Below, piece after piece: positions 24,751 through 36,278 of a DNA stretch of 64,000 bases. A program made the position numbers and the translations under genes. The notes below the pieces were generated by a model. That model was not told the DNA's origin. It searched no databases and saw nothing but the letters and a program-made list of their open reading frames with translations. The number at the start of each line of letters is the position of its first letter. Position 1 is the stretch's first letter. This DNA is from Marsupella aquatica. Lineage: Eukaryota; Marchantiophyta. The stretch is from NCBI GenBank assembly GCA_973895155.1, contig OZ316897.1, positions 13,888,001 through 13,952,000 of the forward strand, given 5' to 3'.

Positions 24751-25352
24751 TCGCCAGCAGTATTTGCCGCCGACTCGGAGACCCGCCTCTTGGTGCGCCA
24801 TTTTTCAACGAGCTCGTCGGTATATACTTCAGGTCAGTTCTTTGTTGACTTCGGCTCATCAGCGAACCGGTGACAATCCATTGAATGTTCGGCGTCAGAA
24901 TGGTCCCGTAAATACGTTCACAGTCATGTGGCGGGACCCAGCTGCTAATGCATGTCTAATGTAGAAGTTTTCTGAGAAATCTATGAGCGATAGTATGTAT
25001 ACAAGTAGGTTTCCGGGTTCCCGATGCATCCGTTCTCTACTTGCAATCTATCTTTTGGTTTCTATCAAAAGCCAAAGCTGCATCTCTCTTTGTATGAAGG
25101 CTTTATTGTCTAGCAAAGTCATTGAGTAACGTGTTGTCCTGATTGGAACAGCAGGAGCAGGTGAGAAGATCAGGACAATGACGAATTTTAATGTCAGGAG
25201 GCGAAACACTGAATGAATGGATTAAAAATTCACAGATCCCCAATCGAGGGGAGGTACAGAAAGTACAAGATGGCAAGCTCCAGAAGAGAGGGAGGGTCAG
25301 GGAGCACAGCATGACAGGGTCAGTGGAGCCGAACCAGCGGTCACAAGACTTG

Positions 25353-25427
25353 GCTTCACACGTCTACTGGTGGATGTGAGTATTGTTTTGTGTTGCTTGA
25401 CACTATCCACCAATAGACGTGTGAAGC
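25353..25427. repeat. Near-perfect 23-bp inverted repeat (hairpin)
   Basis: The left arm 25353-25375 starts GCTTCACACGTCTACTGGTG. The right arm 25405-25427 is its reverse complement with one mismatch. The 29-base loop separates them. A direct copy of 'agcggt-caagacttggcttcac' flanks both sides, so the structure may come from an inverted duplication. Confidence 0.6.
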
Positions 25428-27584
25428 GGTCTCAAGACTTGGCTTCACTCATACAGTAGGTTGATTTATGAAAGGAAAATTATTACTGGCGTTTACCTAG
25501 TCACACTCTACGCAACCTCTTGGAGTAAGACGTGAAATGATTTCCAGAAATGAAAGTTGGAAAAGAACTGGAGAATCCACTTCATCCATAAAGGTTAGGT
25601 GTAGCATTTGAACTAACTCACGGTCAGGTTTCTAACTAACCTTGGTTGGGTTAACCAGTTAACTAGAATTCGGATATATAACCAAGCAAGGTGACTGCAA
25701 CTCGGCTTTTAGTAGCAGAGAAGAAAGGGGAGTGAGCCAAACAGATAAATCCTGACTAGACAAGATTGACCTGACTAGTGTTTGCCTGATATTGTATTTA
25801 CAGATGTGAGCTCAACGCATGATTTGGCGTATATTAATCGTAGTTATCTGTTGTAACACTTTCACCAATTGGATATCAGATAGATGTAGATATGCGGCTT
25901 TAGCTATTGAATGGCCGTTAGGAAGCAGTAACGGTGATATGTGGCGCTGTCCTTTGGTGTTTCATATGAAATTTCATACTTTGAACTATTTTATTTTTTT
26001 CTGATAAGCTTGGTAATCGACCAGGGAGTGTGGATTAAGATTCCATGGTATGAAACTCAAGCAACATATGCGTCTCCTTGTGAAGAGAAACGGTTGCCCA
26101 GCAATGACCTTCCAAGTAGCATAGACAGTAACCTAATTGTTTCTTAAAGCATAGGCTTGCCTGACAGAGAAAGGTGCAGAGAGGGAGGGTGGTGGAATGG
26201 GTATAGTAGAGGGGGCCATGAGCTCTCTTTACCGCTGTTGTGACCGCCTTTGGTTTTTGTGCGTTTCTGAGAAAAGGGATCGGTACCACTAATTGTACGC
26301 TTTTGTCGAGTATTTTCTCTGAATGGCATGCCACGTGAGCTGATTAGGTGGAGAGCTTTGATTTTGAAAATACTTTAATCGGCTTTGAAAGAGAAATGTA
26401 GCCTCTGAAATTTGTGTTGATCTCCGCAGAAGTGTTTGAAACACACTACTCTAGAATCTGAATGGTAATGATGTTGAAATTGGGGTATTCCTCTCTGCGA
26501 GAATGCTGAGGCTGGGTCCCTCATTATTGTTCCATCTGTCGAAGTTAGGGTGTCAGTGGGTTGGAGGCCTCAACAACAGTAACACAGTCAATACAATCTC
26601 ACTGAGTTTGTGAGAGTGTTGGCCCATGATCTGTCCCGTCCCCATGGACATAGAAGACTCTGATTAGGGAAGACCCGGTAAATTCTCTGATGACTTAAAG
26701 AGAGATCTCTTTCATGAATCCTGCGATGGTCATAAAAATTCGAGTACTTCCTAAATAGTCTTGCCCAGACCGAACTAACTCGGAGGGAGTATGAACACAC
26801 AAGTACACCACTCATATGTTGATTGCAAACTATCACCAAATATAGTCTACCATTGACTCTGCGGGGTCACTGGTCTAGCTTACATACTGTGCATATGATG
26901 CCTAATTAGCCAGTATGGACATTGGTAGTGCTAATTTTTAAAGCCTTCTTAAGAAAAACTTTACGAAACGGATAACACAAATTCCTGGCGAGTTATCACG
27001 AGGAATCCACGGAATACTCGTTCTTATAGACAAAACGGACTTACTTAGCCTGGTACGAGATCCCTGGCCACAAGGACCAGGGTTGAGATACCTGGTGCCC
27101 TTGACAACCGATCCATGAAGTGAATTCGCTGGAAGAATCGTCTCAGTGCGAAGCCCGTATCCCCAACTGTTGCACTGTTTTGGACTTGTACAAGAATCAG
27201 GATAGGAGAATCTGTTTGTAGGAAACCAGGGGGTATGGTTTTCATATAGTTTTGACGGAAGTGGAGCATCTTGTCTAGTAAAAGGTAGTTGTCTCCTGGT
27301 ATGCAGACATTACCAGCCTGTTGATGGCTTTGTCTGTAAGGAGTAATTTTATAAATAGCACTTCCAAAGGGAAACACAGCAGGCAGTTCACAGGGCCGGG
27401 GGAAGCAATGGCAGGCCGTTAATCTTCACCCATCCCCCAACAGTTTCCTTGGATCAAAACTAGTTACCCTAATATTATATCTCAAAAACGTGGGGGTGAG
27501 TTTCTTTCTCTTCACTGGGTGTGCTCCTTCTTTCAACCCCCTTAATTGTTTTTTTCCTCCTGCCTCCTTCTAGTAGGCAGCTAT

Positions 27585-27635
27585 TGTTGTTTTGTCTCTT
27601 GGAATAAAGTTTTTCCTTTTAAAAATAAAAAAACA
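27585..27635 (+). mobile_element. Possible LINE 3' end
   Basis: The text TTTTGTCTCTTGGAATAAAG followed by 'tttttccttttaaaaataaaaaaac' has an AATAAA signal and an A-rich tail. It resembles the LINE-like 3' end on the minus strand near 53075-53160. No LINE coding domain was found upstream, so this would be a short 5'-truncated copy. Confidence 0.3.
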
Positions 27636-28019
27636 TTTGGGGGTGGCACCCAAAGTTGATCCCCCACCCACTTACGGCCCTAGAGTGACGGTCTAGAATC
27701 TTTAGTCTAGACAGTAGGCCCTGAGAGTAGCTTTCGATCAAAATGGCATAGTTAGATTGTCAGGAAATCAACAAGTGTGAGCTAGAGCCATGTTTACCCC
27801 TGACGAGAAGAAAATTGTATCTGAAACATGCCATCCCTGTGGCTAGTCTTTTTGGGCCAGCCCCAGGACACCATGTTCGTTCCTGTTTTGGGCTTCAGGA
27901 TGCATTTTCTCAGCCAGTCCTGCCCAAGCATCTCCCCCAAGACATGTTAGGTTTACTCTACAGCTGGGCTACGTTTTCCATATGTATGCAAGAATATTAC
28001 GACCAATATCCTGACGACC

Positions 28020-28140
28020 TACCTTGGAATATAGGATACAGTTTTTGGGCCCACTACTATTACTTCACTTCGTTCAGTAAACTTTGGAATATAGGATACA
28101 GGTTTGGGCCCACTACTCGTATTTCACTTAGTTCAGTCAA
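28020..28140. repeat. 60-bp tandem duplication
   Basis: CTTGGAATATAGGATACAG and 'tttgggcccactact-..-tt-cactt-gttcagt-aa' occur twice head to tail. Confidence 0.7.
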
Positions 28141-30620
28141 ATACAGAGGGCTGGTATTAAATACTTCATCTTTCTACCATAGTTCATGAACTAAAGTGTT
28201 GGACGAGAATTGATAACGAAGTAGAGTTTGATGGGCAGTTGACTTTTAGAAGCTCTGCTTTGTCCGACGCCACCCTCTAAACATGTTTGTATTATTCTGT
28301 CCTAATGTAACACGTTCACTGGTTTGAGTACTGTTGAGACCGCTTTTCAACAGGACTGGTCTGGTTTGAGAATGGCATTTCAGAAGCGCCTGTGCCCTTT
28401 GAAAGTGTAGCAAGCTCCTGTAGCCAACCATGGCCAAAAATTTAGATAGCCGTCTACCACTGGTGGATCAGAAGTCTGCCCATGGTCGGCTGGCCGACCA
28501 CACCGTCGACTTTGGCTCTTTACCAAGTAATTTGGGAAATCGTTAGAATCAATTGAATTGTCTCAGCGAATTGAGAGTCACTCAAATTGCAGTCAACCAT
28601 CGATTCTTGAAAGGCTGCTTTGCGTAGATATTGTTAGAGAGAGGGCCCACTCGAATGGTCCCCGATCATCTTTCAAGCGATGGATGCTTTGTTTGGTCCA
28701 CGACAAAGAGACACAGAGATTAGAACAAGCAACCGCAATCGAGTGGCACGGAGGATTCAGCACGAAGCCCAACCGACACAACATTGTCCATAATCTTTCT
28801 CCTGATTCTGTGCAGTTCAAGTTACAGTCAGTCTGTTGATTGACCTCTGCAAGGTCATTAGGTTCGGCGAGAAGATTGGGTTCTTACTGTAAAAAGGTTG
28901 AATCAAACAAACTTGGAAAATCTAATGTAGTATCAAACGAGGTATCAAAGAATTGTCCTCGTCAAATTCTTAAGTGAGCAAGCACAGGGCAGATTGCTGA
29001 AAAATGATACTATCTATATGGAGCAGACTGCGAATGTGAGAATGACGACACCGCCCCTCATGACATCACCCACTTTGTACCTTGCATTCAGTGAGTCGAG
29101 CAAGCATGAGACGATTCTCCCAGTTAAATATTCATCACCGCACTTCTTGGCAGCTGTCCTTCTCTTTGTCATCTAGCAGGTATTGATCGGCGGATGATAG
29201 TGGAGAAAATCGCTCATATATTTTACAAAATGATACGTCTTACAATCGATCTACGGGCGAATTCCATGAAACGTAGATCGGCTGTTGAACGTAATTCGCC
29301 AGTAGATCGGCTGTTGCAACGTTCTTCAACTACAGGGGAAAGGAATTCTGGCTCGAAATTGATTCGGTATGCAAAGAATTATCACTCAACGAAGTAACTC
29401 TGCTCTCTGCTTCGCGCAAGGCGATTTTTTGGGGTTGACCACTACTAAGAAATCAAAACTTCAAAGCTAGTGTAGCTCAGTTCACTAAGGCTTTTAGCAA
29501 TTCAAACAACTTCCACAGCTATTCTCAATGACTATCCTTCTGGAAAACGTCTACAAGCTGATAGCTAGAGAGCAAGAACCTATAAGCCGATGGGCCAGCT
29601 GCCTATTAGTGCATACATAGGCATCCCAGGTCTCGTGCCCTCTGAGTGTGAATTTCCAAATAATGAAGCGGACGGATTCAAACTAGGCAGCATTTCTGGC
29701 GTGATATTCAGGTTGATGACTACTGATACTAGGAGAAATGGCACTCAAATTCTTTCATACATAAAAGTATTCTGATGATCAAGCAGTAATGATCTTTCGG
29801 CAGACAGATGACTCCACCTAAACCTCACTGAATGAAATCATAGAAGTTGAAATTTCAGAAAAAACCTCAAATTTTGGAATTCCCCAAAGTGCCCTGAATT
29901 TTGTGTATTGTGTCAAAGTAATTGCTAGCTCCTTAACCCAGTGACGGCAAAATTAAAGGATCGGGCCAGTGCTATTTCTGGACACAGAACACCTGGCTCA
30001 TTCTCTCAGGGACCTATGGCCTTGTAGACAAGAATTCCGAGACTGTCCAGTTCTGAAGAGGAAGGACTTTGGAGGTATAACGGAGACCTCTGAAGTAAAG
30101 AAAAGATTTCTACTCAACAAGGAAAGCCATGTTTGGGAATTTATGAATAGCTAAAGTAGTAAGGGGTAATTCTACGCAACCAATTATAGAATCCGAAACT
30201 AAGCTCGATTGAATTGTAGCAGTCAGTCACCGAGCGCAGTGTAAGTTAACAAGTGTGAGGACAAGGTTTGGATATGGGAGTACTTCCTGTGAATAAGCAT
30301 GTGTATTTCTGGCTAATAGAATATTTTACAACGACAAAGAAAGATTGAGATGCTCTACCATGGCGTAAAAGCTTTCGTAAATCCCAATTTTCCTTGGGAT
30401 TTCTACAGCCCTCCTTCACTGTCCCATAATCTCACCATCCCTCTCACCCAGACTCGGTGGAAAATGACAGAACTAAAATGAAAATGGAATCCATACTCGT
30501 AATTCTAACCTTCTTTCTTCCTACTATTCTCACGAACCGGCTAGAACGAGATTTAGGTACTCTGTTTTATAAGAAAATAATATATTAAAATAACAATTTG
30601 TTCGAGCTAAGGAACGACTA

Positions 30621-30692
30621 GGGCATTTGGTCTAGTGGTATGATTCTTGCTTAGGGTGCAAGAGGTCCCGAGTTCAATTCTCGGAATGCCCC
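30621..30692 (+). tRNA. tRNA-Pro (anticodon AGG)
   Basis: A complete 72-base cloverleaf is visible. The acceptor stem GGGCATT pairs with AATGCCC, with C as discriminator. The anticodon stem CTTGC/GCAAG closes the loop TTAGGGT, which gives anticodon AGG (proline). The T-arm is CCGAG-TTCAATT-CTCGG. There is no intron. As I recall it, the land-plant gene has CTCGC/GCGAG in the anticodon stem, so this copy would carry a compensated C-G to T-A pair. The upstream AT-rich sequence with CAA (about 30591-30594) fits a plant Pol III start. A four-T run lies about 60 bases downstream. Confidence 0.95.
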
Positions 30693-30769
30693 TGCAAGCG
30701 AACAAATCCATGAACTGTTCGAATGATTCCTGTGGTATCCCAATTGAAGGTCTTTTGTTAAATCTTCAG

Positions 30770-31020
30770 GTCCTTTTTATGCTGCTGGGTTTTCACATTT
30801 CGTTCGTGTTGTCCATCGTGATCAACCATTGAAAGTGCCAAAGAGAAATATTGATGCTACATCAGGAACGAGAGGAGGACATCTATAATCTTTGGAGGGA
30901 GCGCATGTCTAGTTTTTTGTTGAACCTTGACCTCCTTCGCGTGCTGCCGGTTTTTGATACATTTCTTCCGTGGTGGACATATTTATCAACCATTGAAAGT
31001 GCTACAGAGAAAGGAGGACA
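30770..31020. repeat. Diverged 180-bp direct duplication
   Basis: The segment near 30779-30885 ('ctgctgggtttt..cgttcgtgttgtcc..atcaaccattgaaagtgc') recurs near 30946-31020 ('ctgccggttttt..cttccgtggtgg..atcaaccattgaaagtgct'). 'gaggaggacatct' follows the first and 'aggaggacatct' the second. Confidence 0.5.
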
Positions 31021-31075
31021 TCTGAGAATGTGCACTACTTTGGAAAGAACAGAAGATGGTGGGCAGGTTGGACGA

Positions 31076-31530
31076 AGGAGGTACTAGAACATCATTTGAA
31101 AGAGTTCCAAACTTTGCACAGAAATGCCTCATGTCTCTATTTGATGTCAAGTACACTCCTTGAATTTGAAGGGCAAACGAGGTACTACAACATCATTTGA
31201 AAGAGCTCAACAATTTGCACAGAAACACCTCTTGCCTCTGCTCGATGTCACGTACACTTTCCGAATTTGAAGGGCAACCAAGCTATCAGAGCATCATTTG
31301 AAAGAGTTCATCAATTTGCACAGAAACGCCTCTCGTCTCTATTCGATGCCATGGACACTTCTTGGATTTGAGGGGCAAACGAGGTACTAGAACATCATTT
31401 GAAGGAGTTCGACAATTTGCACAAAAACGCCTCTCGTCTCCATTCGATATCACACACTTTTCGAAATTGAAGTGCAAACGAGGTACCAGAACAGCATTTG
31501 AAAGAGTTCAACAATTTGCACAGAAACGCA
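31076..31530. repeat. Minisatellite, five copies of a 100-bp unit
   Basis: Copies start near 31081, 31182, 31282, 31384 and 31483, a regular 99-102 base period. Each has GTACTAGAACATCATTTGAA, then 'agagttc-acaatttgcacagaaacgcctc', then 'tctctattcgatgtca--tacact', then 'gaatttgaagggcaaacgag'. Short frames on both strands here are by-products. Confidence 0.8.
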
Positions 31531-31794
31531 CTAAGATCTTCTCGTTCGTTCCCTCCACCATTTGTTTCGACGGGACGTATCTTGGAAAGCATTGACCTTT
31601 GATTCGGAATAAAAGAAGGTGGTGACTGTACCTCCGGGCAAGCAGGCCAACACACGATGTCTGACATCAGAGGCACAATCATCTTGAGCAACCCCTTCCC
31701 CGGATCCAAAATGTGGGCCGAATAGCTCAAGGTAAGCGATGCCGGGCGGCCTTAAACGCACAGCATTGTATGAAAATTGCTCCTGCTCGACCGG

Positions 31795-32215
31795 TAATTA
31801 TTCCTGTGCAGTTGTTCTTCTGTCATATTTATGTACCAACAGTAATGCAAAATCTTTCCCATACAACGAAGATCATTGAATTGAACCTGAATTTAATTGT
31901 AGGAATATGTACCAATGGTATTGCAAAATCTTTCCGATACAACGAAGATCATTGAATTGAACCTGAATTGAATTGTAGTAATCTGACTACATCTATGGGG
32001 TGCAATTGTTCTTCCGTTATAATTATGTACCAAGAGTATTGCAATAACTTTCAAATACAACGAAGATCATTGAACTAAAGTGAATTGAATTGTAGTAAGC
32101 TGAAATGGCATGAAATTGTTCCGTTATAATTATGAATCAAGATTCTTGCAAAATCTTTGTCAGATACAACGAACATCACTGAATTGAATTGTAGTGTCCT
32201 GACTACATGTATGGC
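31795..32215. repeat. Diverged array of an 80-120 bp unit
   Basis: Four copies share 'atgtaccaa-agtattgcaaaatcttt', then GATACAACGAAGATCATTGA, then 'attgaattgtagtaatctgactacat'. They begin near 31830, 31908, 32025 and 32130. The array follows closely after the 100-bp array upstream but has an unrelated unit. Confidence 0.65.
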
Positions 32216-33324
32216 GGCCTTCGAACTGATGGTTTATATCTTCGGAGACGGTAGCATCTACGATTGATTGCATTGATGACTGTTCACAGCCGTATAGTAT
32301 CCATTCAGAAGAGAAGACCTCTACAAGGAACTTGCACTACAAGGCAGACCTGCAGTCAAGGAAGCTAGTGGCTAGGCTTTCAGACCAACCGATCTCTACT
32401 TTCACGTGAATTAGAAGTAAGGTCCGAATCGGGTAGTACGATATTCCTTCCGTGTGAGATATACATCCTTCGAAGAATAACGGGCCTACAGTACTAATCG
32501 TCTACGTATCGTCTACGTCACAGCTATGATCAGACTAGACAGTCCCAGGGCCACAGCAAACATCAACTTCGACAATTAAAATGAGTGAAGAAAAAACGGT
32601 GGGTGAATATACATAGAGCGTTTGCTCTGCAATTCTCTCCTCTTCGTCAAACCTTGTTTGAAACTGTGACATAATTTTGCATACAAGTCTGAATGAAACG
32701 GAATGTTCTAATTCGGAAACACTCGGGGATTCTCATTGACATCCACTAAAACATCCACCGGACAAGATCATTGATATCTCACAACCGTCAGATATTGAAT
32801 TGGCCCAAGAAAGTTAACGGAGGATTGAAGATCAAGAATTGTGAAGAGTCCAGAAGCACATAGTTTGCATTATGTCATGAAAGTGAACGTGGACAAATGA
32901 GTATCAAGACTTTCTGTTTAGAACTCATGGTACGATAAGCGTCTAGTCCCCTAGTGCGAGAATTCCCCAATGGAAAAAATACATCATGCGATGCTTCGTT
33001 GCGCCGAGATCACACACTGCTTGAAAAAAGCGTAACCCTCTTCTGGAAATGAAGAAGGGCAACGGTACTTTGAAGCAAACAAGCAGACTTGTTAGCAGTC
33101 ACTCTGTGTATGCGACTTCCTTATGCATAAACTTGACTTTTGAATTGTCGGAAAATCGTCTCCTTGGCTAGAATCACCGCACTGCACTCGACGTGCATCC
33201 CTGCTTGCCTAAAATGACATCGTGACATGCAATGCAGGATGGACCACGCTCTAAAAAGAGGCAACAGAAGTTTGTGGACCTACACACCACGGGTGCGTTG
33301 AATTGGACGACGAGCCGTCAGGAC
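32216..33324. other. Intergenic, no gene seen
   Basis: No coding exon or RNA gene is supported. The right part is the 3' flank of the MBF1 gene. Confidence 0.5.
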
Positions 33325-33759
33325 TCACTTCACCTTTCCTCTGAGTTTCACGCCAAGGACCCGTTCGAGTTTACCCAGAATCTGCTGATCGGGGATCGCC
33401 TTACCGGCCTCATACTCTTGCACAACTTTGGGAGGCTCGTTGATCAATTGGGCCAATTGAGCCTGAGTTAGTTTCTTCTCCAGCCTGCCCTTTTGGATAG
33501 CGTGCTTCACTTCAGGCGCCACCTTTTCAAATGCGATAGGCTCTGTCTCTTGATCAAGCTTACGCGCGTAGATTGCTGTAGCAGGAGCTTTCTTATTCGT
33601 TCCCCCCTCATGCTTCTTCGTAACCTGAATCTCGGCGCCCGATCTTAACGCAGCATTCACGGCCTTCGGGTCCCGTAAGTCCGATGACTTTGCCTGCCGC
33701 TTATGGATGACGACCGGAGTCCAGTCCTGCGCAATGGGAATGGTTCCTCTGGACGGCAT
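33325..33759 (-). CDS. MBF1: Multiprotein bridging factor 1 (MBF1), transcriptional co-activator
   Basis: A 144-aa single-exon frame from ATG at 33759 to TGA at 33325 has the full MBF1 length. The N-terminal MBF1 domain (about 1-70) has QDWTPVVIHKRQAKS, KAVNAALRSGAEI and KKHEGGTNKKAP. A helix-turn-helix (cro/C1-type) domain follows (about 85-140), with LTQAQLAQLINEPPKVVQEY, EAGKAIPDQQILGKLERVLG and the closing KLRGKVK. In known family members, MBF1 bridges TBP and bZIP-type activators in the nucleus and, in plants, aids heat and stress responses. The gene stands alone, with tandem arrays on one side and the recombinase pseudogene on the other. Nothing looks damaged. Whether it corresponds to the MBF1a/b or MBF1c type cannot be settled by eye. 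Confidence 0.95.
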   Translation of the reverse strand: MPSRGTIPIAQDWTPVVIHKRQAKSSDLRDPKAVNAALRSGAEIQVTKKHEGGTNKKAPATAIYARKLDQETEPIAFEKVAPEVKHAIQKGRLEKKLTQAQLAQLINEPPKVVQEYEAGKAIPDQQILGKLERVLGVKLRGKVK

Positions 33760-33857
33760 TCTCCTCTTCTAAAGTAACGCCTTTGTGATAACAAACTGAT
33801 GATCCTGTTGTAAAAATCTGCACAAGGACCAACAAGCAGAGAAAAAACACAATTAAG

Positions 33858-33875
33858 AAAATATACCACAATCTG
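33858..33875 (-). promoter_or_regulatory. Candidate TATA box for MBF1
   Basis: On the minus strand, GTGGTATATTTTCTTAAT lies about 100 bases upstream of the MBF1 start codon. Position and sequence fit a TATA box, but the transcription start is unknown. Confidence 0.3.
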
Positions 33876-33929
33876 TAGGGGCGGTCCTGTTGGACGAAAA
33901 CAACATCATTCCAACAGTCAAGACTGATT

Positions 33930-34840
33930 GGCATGCCTTACGGAACAAAATCCAATCATTCCGGAGGAAGAAAATTAGTTCACCGTGACAACTAAACATT
34001 CCAATTATTATTTTGTAACGGTTGCCACGCGCATTCGATTAATGGGAAGGGTCAAATTGCAGCAAGCGCTGTTCTTTCCTTGCTAACCGCAAATAGATCA
34101 TGATTGGCTTTCATCAAACTCTAGAAGTCTCACTCGTATCGCTTCATCCATCAAGAAAACAAAAAATTCACAGCGCAATCCGAAAATAACAGACGACACA
34201 AGCCAAATCGAAACGTCTCTAGGACGAACAGAGCCACCGACTAGATTGCAGAACAAACACCAACACCAGACCAGCAACGACATAATAATAGCATAGTGAA
34301 TTCAGAACAAGGATAGCAAAGTGAATTCAAAACAAGACCCTCACTTGCAGCCTGCAGGGACCCCGCCTTCTGCTTCTAAAATCCACCAACGTACTCCTCA
34401 ATTCCCGAGTGGAAGGAAAATCGTGGAAGCGTGTCGAAATGCGAACACAACCGCCGTGCGAGAGAGGAGCAAATGCTTACAGTAGTAATTTGTGAACAAA
34501 TCTAAAGACGAACGAAGAAGACTGGCGCCTACGATCAATAGCTCCGACTGCTGTCGCAAAAGAGTGGCGTCCAAATTACAGAGACGATTGTTGTCGAAGA
34601 AAGCGGCCTCTTCCATGAATGGACGACAATTGTTGAAGAACAGTGGCGTCAACGACGATAAATAGGGACGATTGTCGTCATACAGCACTCGATGATACAA
34701 AAAGAGCATTAACGAGAGAGAGCGAGAGAGCTGGCGCTTACTTCCAGCGAAGGAAACAGAGGACTCTGTTTTCGAAAAGGAGGCTGTATTGCTTACGAAC
34801 CACGGTTCGATCTGCCGACGACGCTTTTTCCTCGCCACTT
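33930..34840. other. Intergenic with degenerate short repeats
   Basis: Between about 34500 and 34690 a 50-base motif with 'gacgattgttgtcg' and 'agtggcgtc' recurs in diverged form. The 146-codon minus frame at 34398-34838 follows these repeats and has no recognisable domain, so I do not call it a gene. Confidence 0.4.
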
Positions 34841-34844
34841 TCCC

Positions 34845-35165
34845 TTGAAACTTCCAGAAGCAGAAAGAGGGGAAACAGATCGATCAAATCGGACTGAACA
34901 GAAATCAACTTTTTGGCCCTGTGAAACTTCCAGAAGGAGAGAGAAAGAGAAAGAGAGTCACAGACAGGGGAACAGATCGATCACATCGAACCTAAACAGG
35001 GATCGACTTTTTGGACCTGTGAAACTTCCAGAAGGAGAAACAGACAGACAGAAGGGAAGCGATGGATCACATCGACCGAAAAGAGATCGAGGTTTTTGCC
35101 CTGTGAAACTTCCACAGAGACAGAGAGAGAGAGAGAGATGGATGAGATCGAGTGAACAGAGATGG
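34845..35165. repeat. Minisatellite, four copies of a 75-100 bp unit
   Basis: Copies of GTGAAACTTCCAGAAGGAGA start near 34847, 34923, 35021 and 35104. Each is followed by a GA-rich run, 'gatcgatcacatcga' and 'aacagagatcga-tttttggccct'. A pure GA run lies near 35112-35138. Confidence 0.75.
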
Positions 35166-36278
35166 GACGTTTTCTCGTTCTTTCTCCCTCTCTTCTCTCT
35201 CTCCTTCTGCCACTTGTCTTGTCGATGAATGACTTGGAAGGTTTCTAGAGGCTTCTCAACAAATTAATCCTTCCAGAGAGAGAGACAGATGATTAACAGC
35301 CTCTAAACCCCTTCAAGATTTTTCAGTTTATATACATCGTGGAAGATACTGATTAATAGGCATCAAATTTCTTCAAGATTTTCAGATTCATCATTTCTCA
35401 TGCCCCTTCAGAAACTGTAACCCGGATAGACCACCATGTTGGACACGTTGCTCTCATGGACCACATTTTGGTGATCCAAAAGAGTTTGAGGCCCATGAGT
35501 TGATGATTATGTATAGGATAATGCAGCTCTAGGCAGCCGTTATTGGGCTGCAACGGGGTGACCAGGTTCTGACAGGAAGTTGACCGGCGTAGCCGGAAAA
35601 CTGACTGGAAGAACCAGGGAACACCGGTAAAGCCCACTAATGGATGGCCTAGATCTGCGCTAACTTGCGTAATCTAGGTCGACTGTCTTGGTTACCGGAT
35701 AAACCCGTTTTGGCAAATGGGATGTAGGCGTCAGCAGCGCGTGAATGCGAGAGTGGGAGGCAGTAGTGGGAGGCGCGAGCGATGCGCGAGTGGTGTGAGA
35801 TTGAAGGTCGAAGCCCTAAGCGGGAGTCTGAACGTGAGCAGCTAAACGGGGAGGCGAGTGCATCGGCTGAACGGGGAGGCAAGTGCAGCGGCTGAGTTGT
35901 CAAGTTGCTGAAAGGGCGGCGAGCTGCGGTCAATTTCACTGCATTTGAAATCATTTTCTATGGTGGCATTGCTTTGTGCTTCTTTGTGTAGCTTGCAGTT
36001 TTTAAAATCTGTTTAGGGTGGCATGAGGGCCGTGGAGATTTCAATCTAGTTTGAGTTGCATGCTTGTGCTGTGCGCTCGCCCCTTCAGCTGATTCAATAT
36101 GTGGATTCGTTGTGTGTTCTTGCTCTCAGATCCCTGTTATGTAATTAGTATAAGGTCATCAGACGATCGAATCACTAAGAACGTGGCTCATTGTGTCAAG
36201 AAGCTCTGCTCGTTTTCTGCCATAACTGGTTCGATTAATTCAGTGTTGCCTGGTTGCTGGGTTGTGCGGGGTCGAAGG
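35166..36278. other. Upstream region of the recombinase locus
   Basis: GC content rises from about 35640 to 35960, with a short duplication of GCTGAACGGGGAGGC near 35868. It may be the old promoter and 5' untranslated region of the pseudogene downstream. Overlapping frames on both strands have no domain I recognise. Confidence 0.35.

Larger units (their letters stand above)
24751..30620. other. Intergenic, no gene supported
   Basis: Nearly 6 kb of mixed sequence. Frames such as 27045-27377 (-), 27815-28189 (+) and 28558-28839 (+) lack recognisable domains. Annotated separately are a hairpin at 25353, a possible retroelement end at 27590 and a duplication at 28022. A short GTAGATCGGCTGTTG duplication lies near 29273-29320. 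Confidence 0.4.

Noticed and set aside
30770-32215. Regular repeats that could be taken for a CRISPR array
   Set aside because: Units are contiguous tandem copies without unique spacers, and the DNA is eukaryotic.
34398-34838. 146-codon minus-strand frame
   Set aside because: It follows a degenerate 50-base repeat and resembles no protein.
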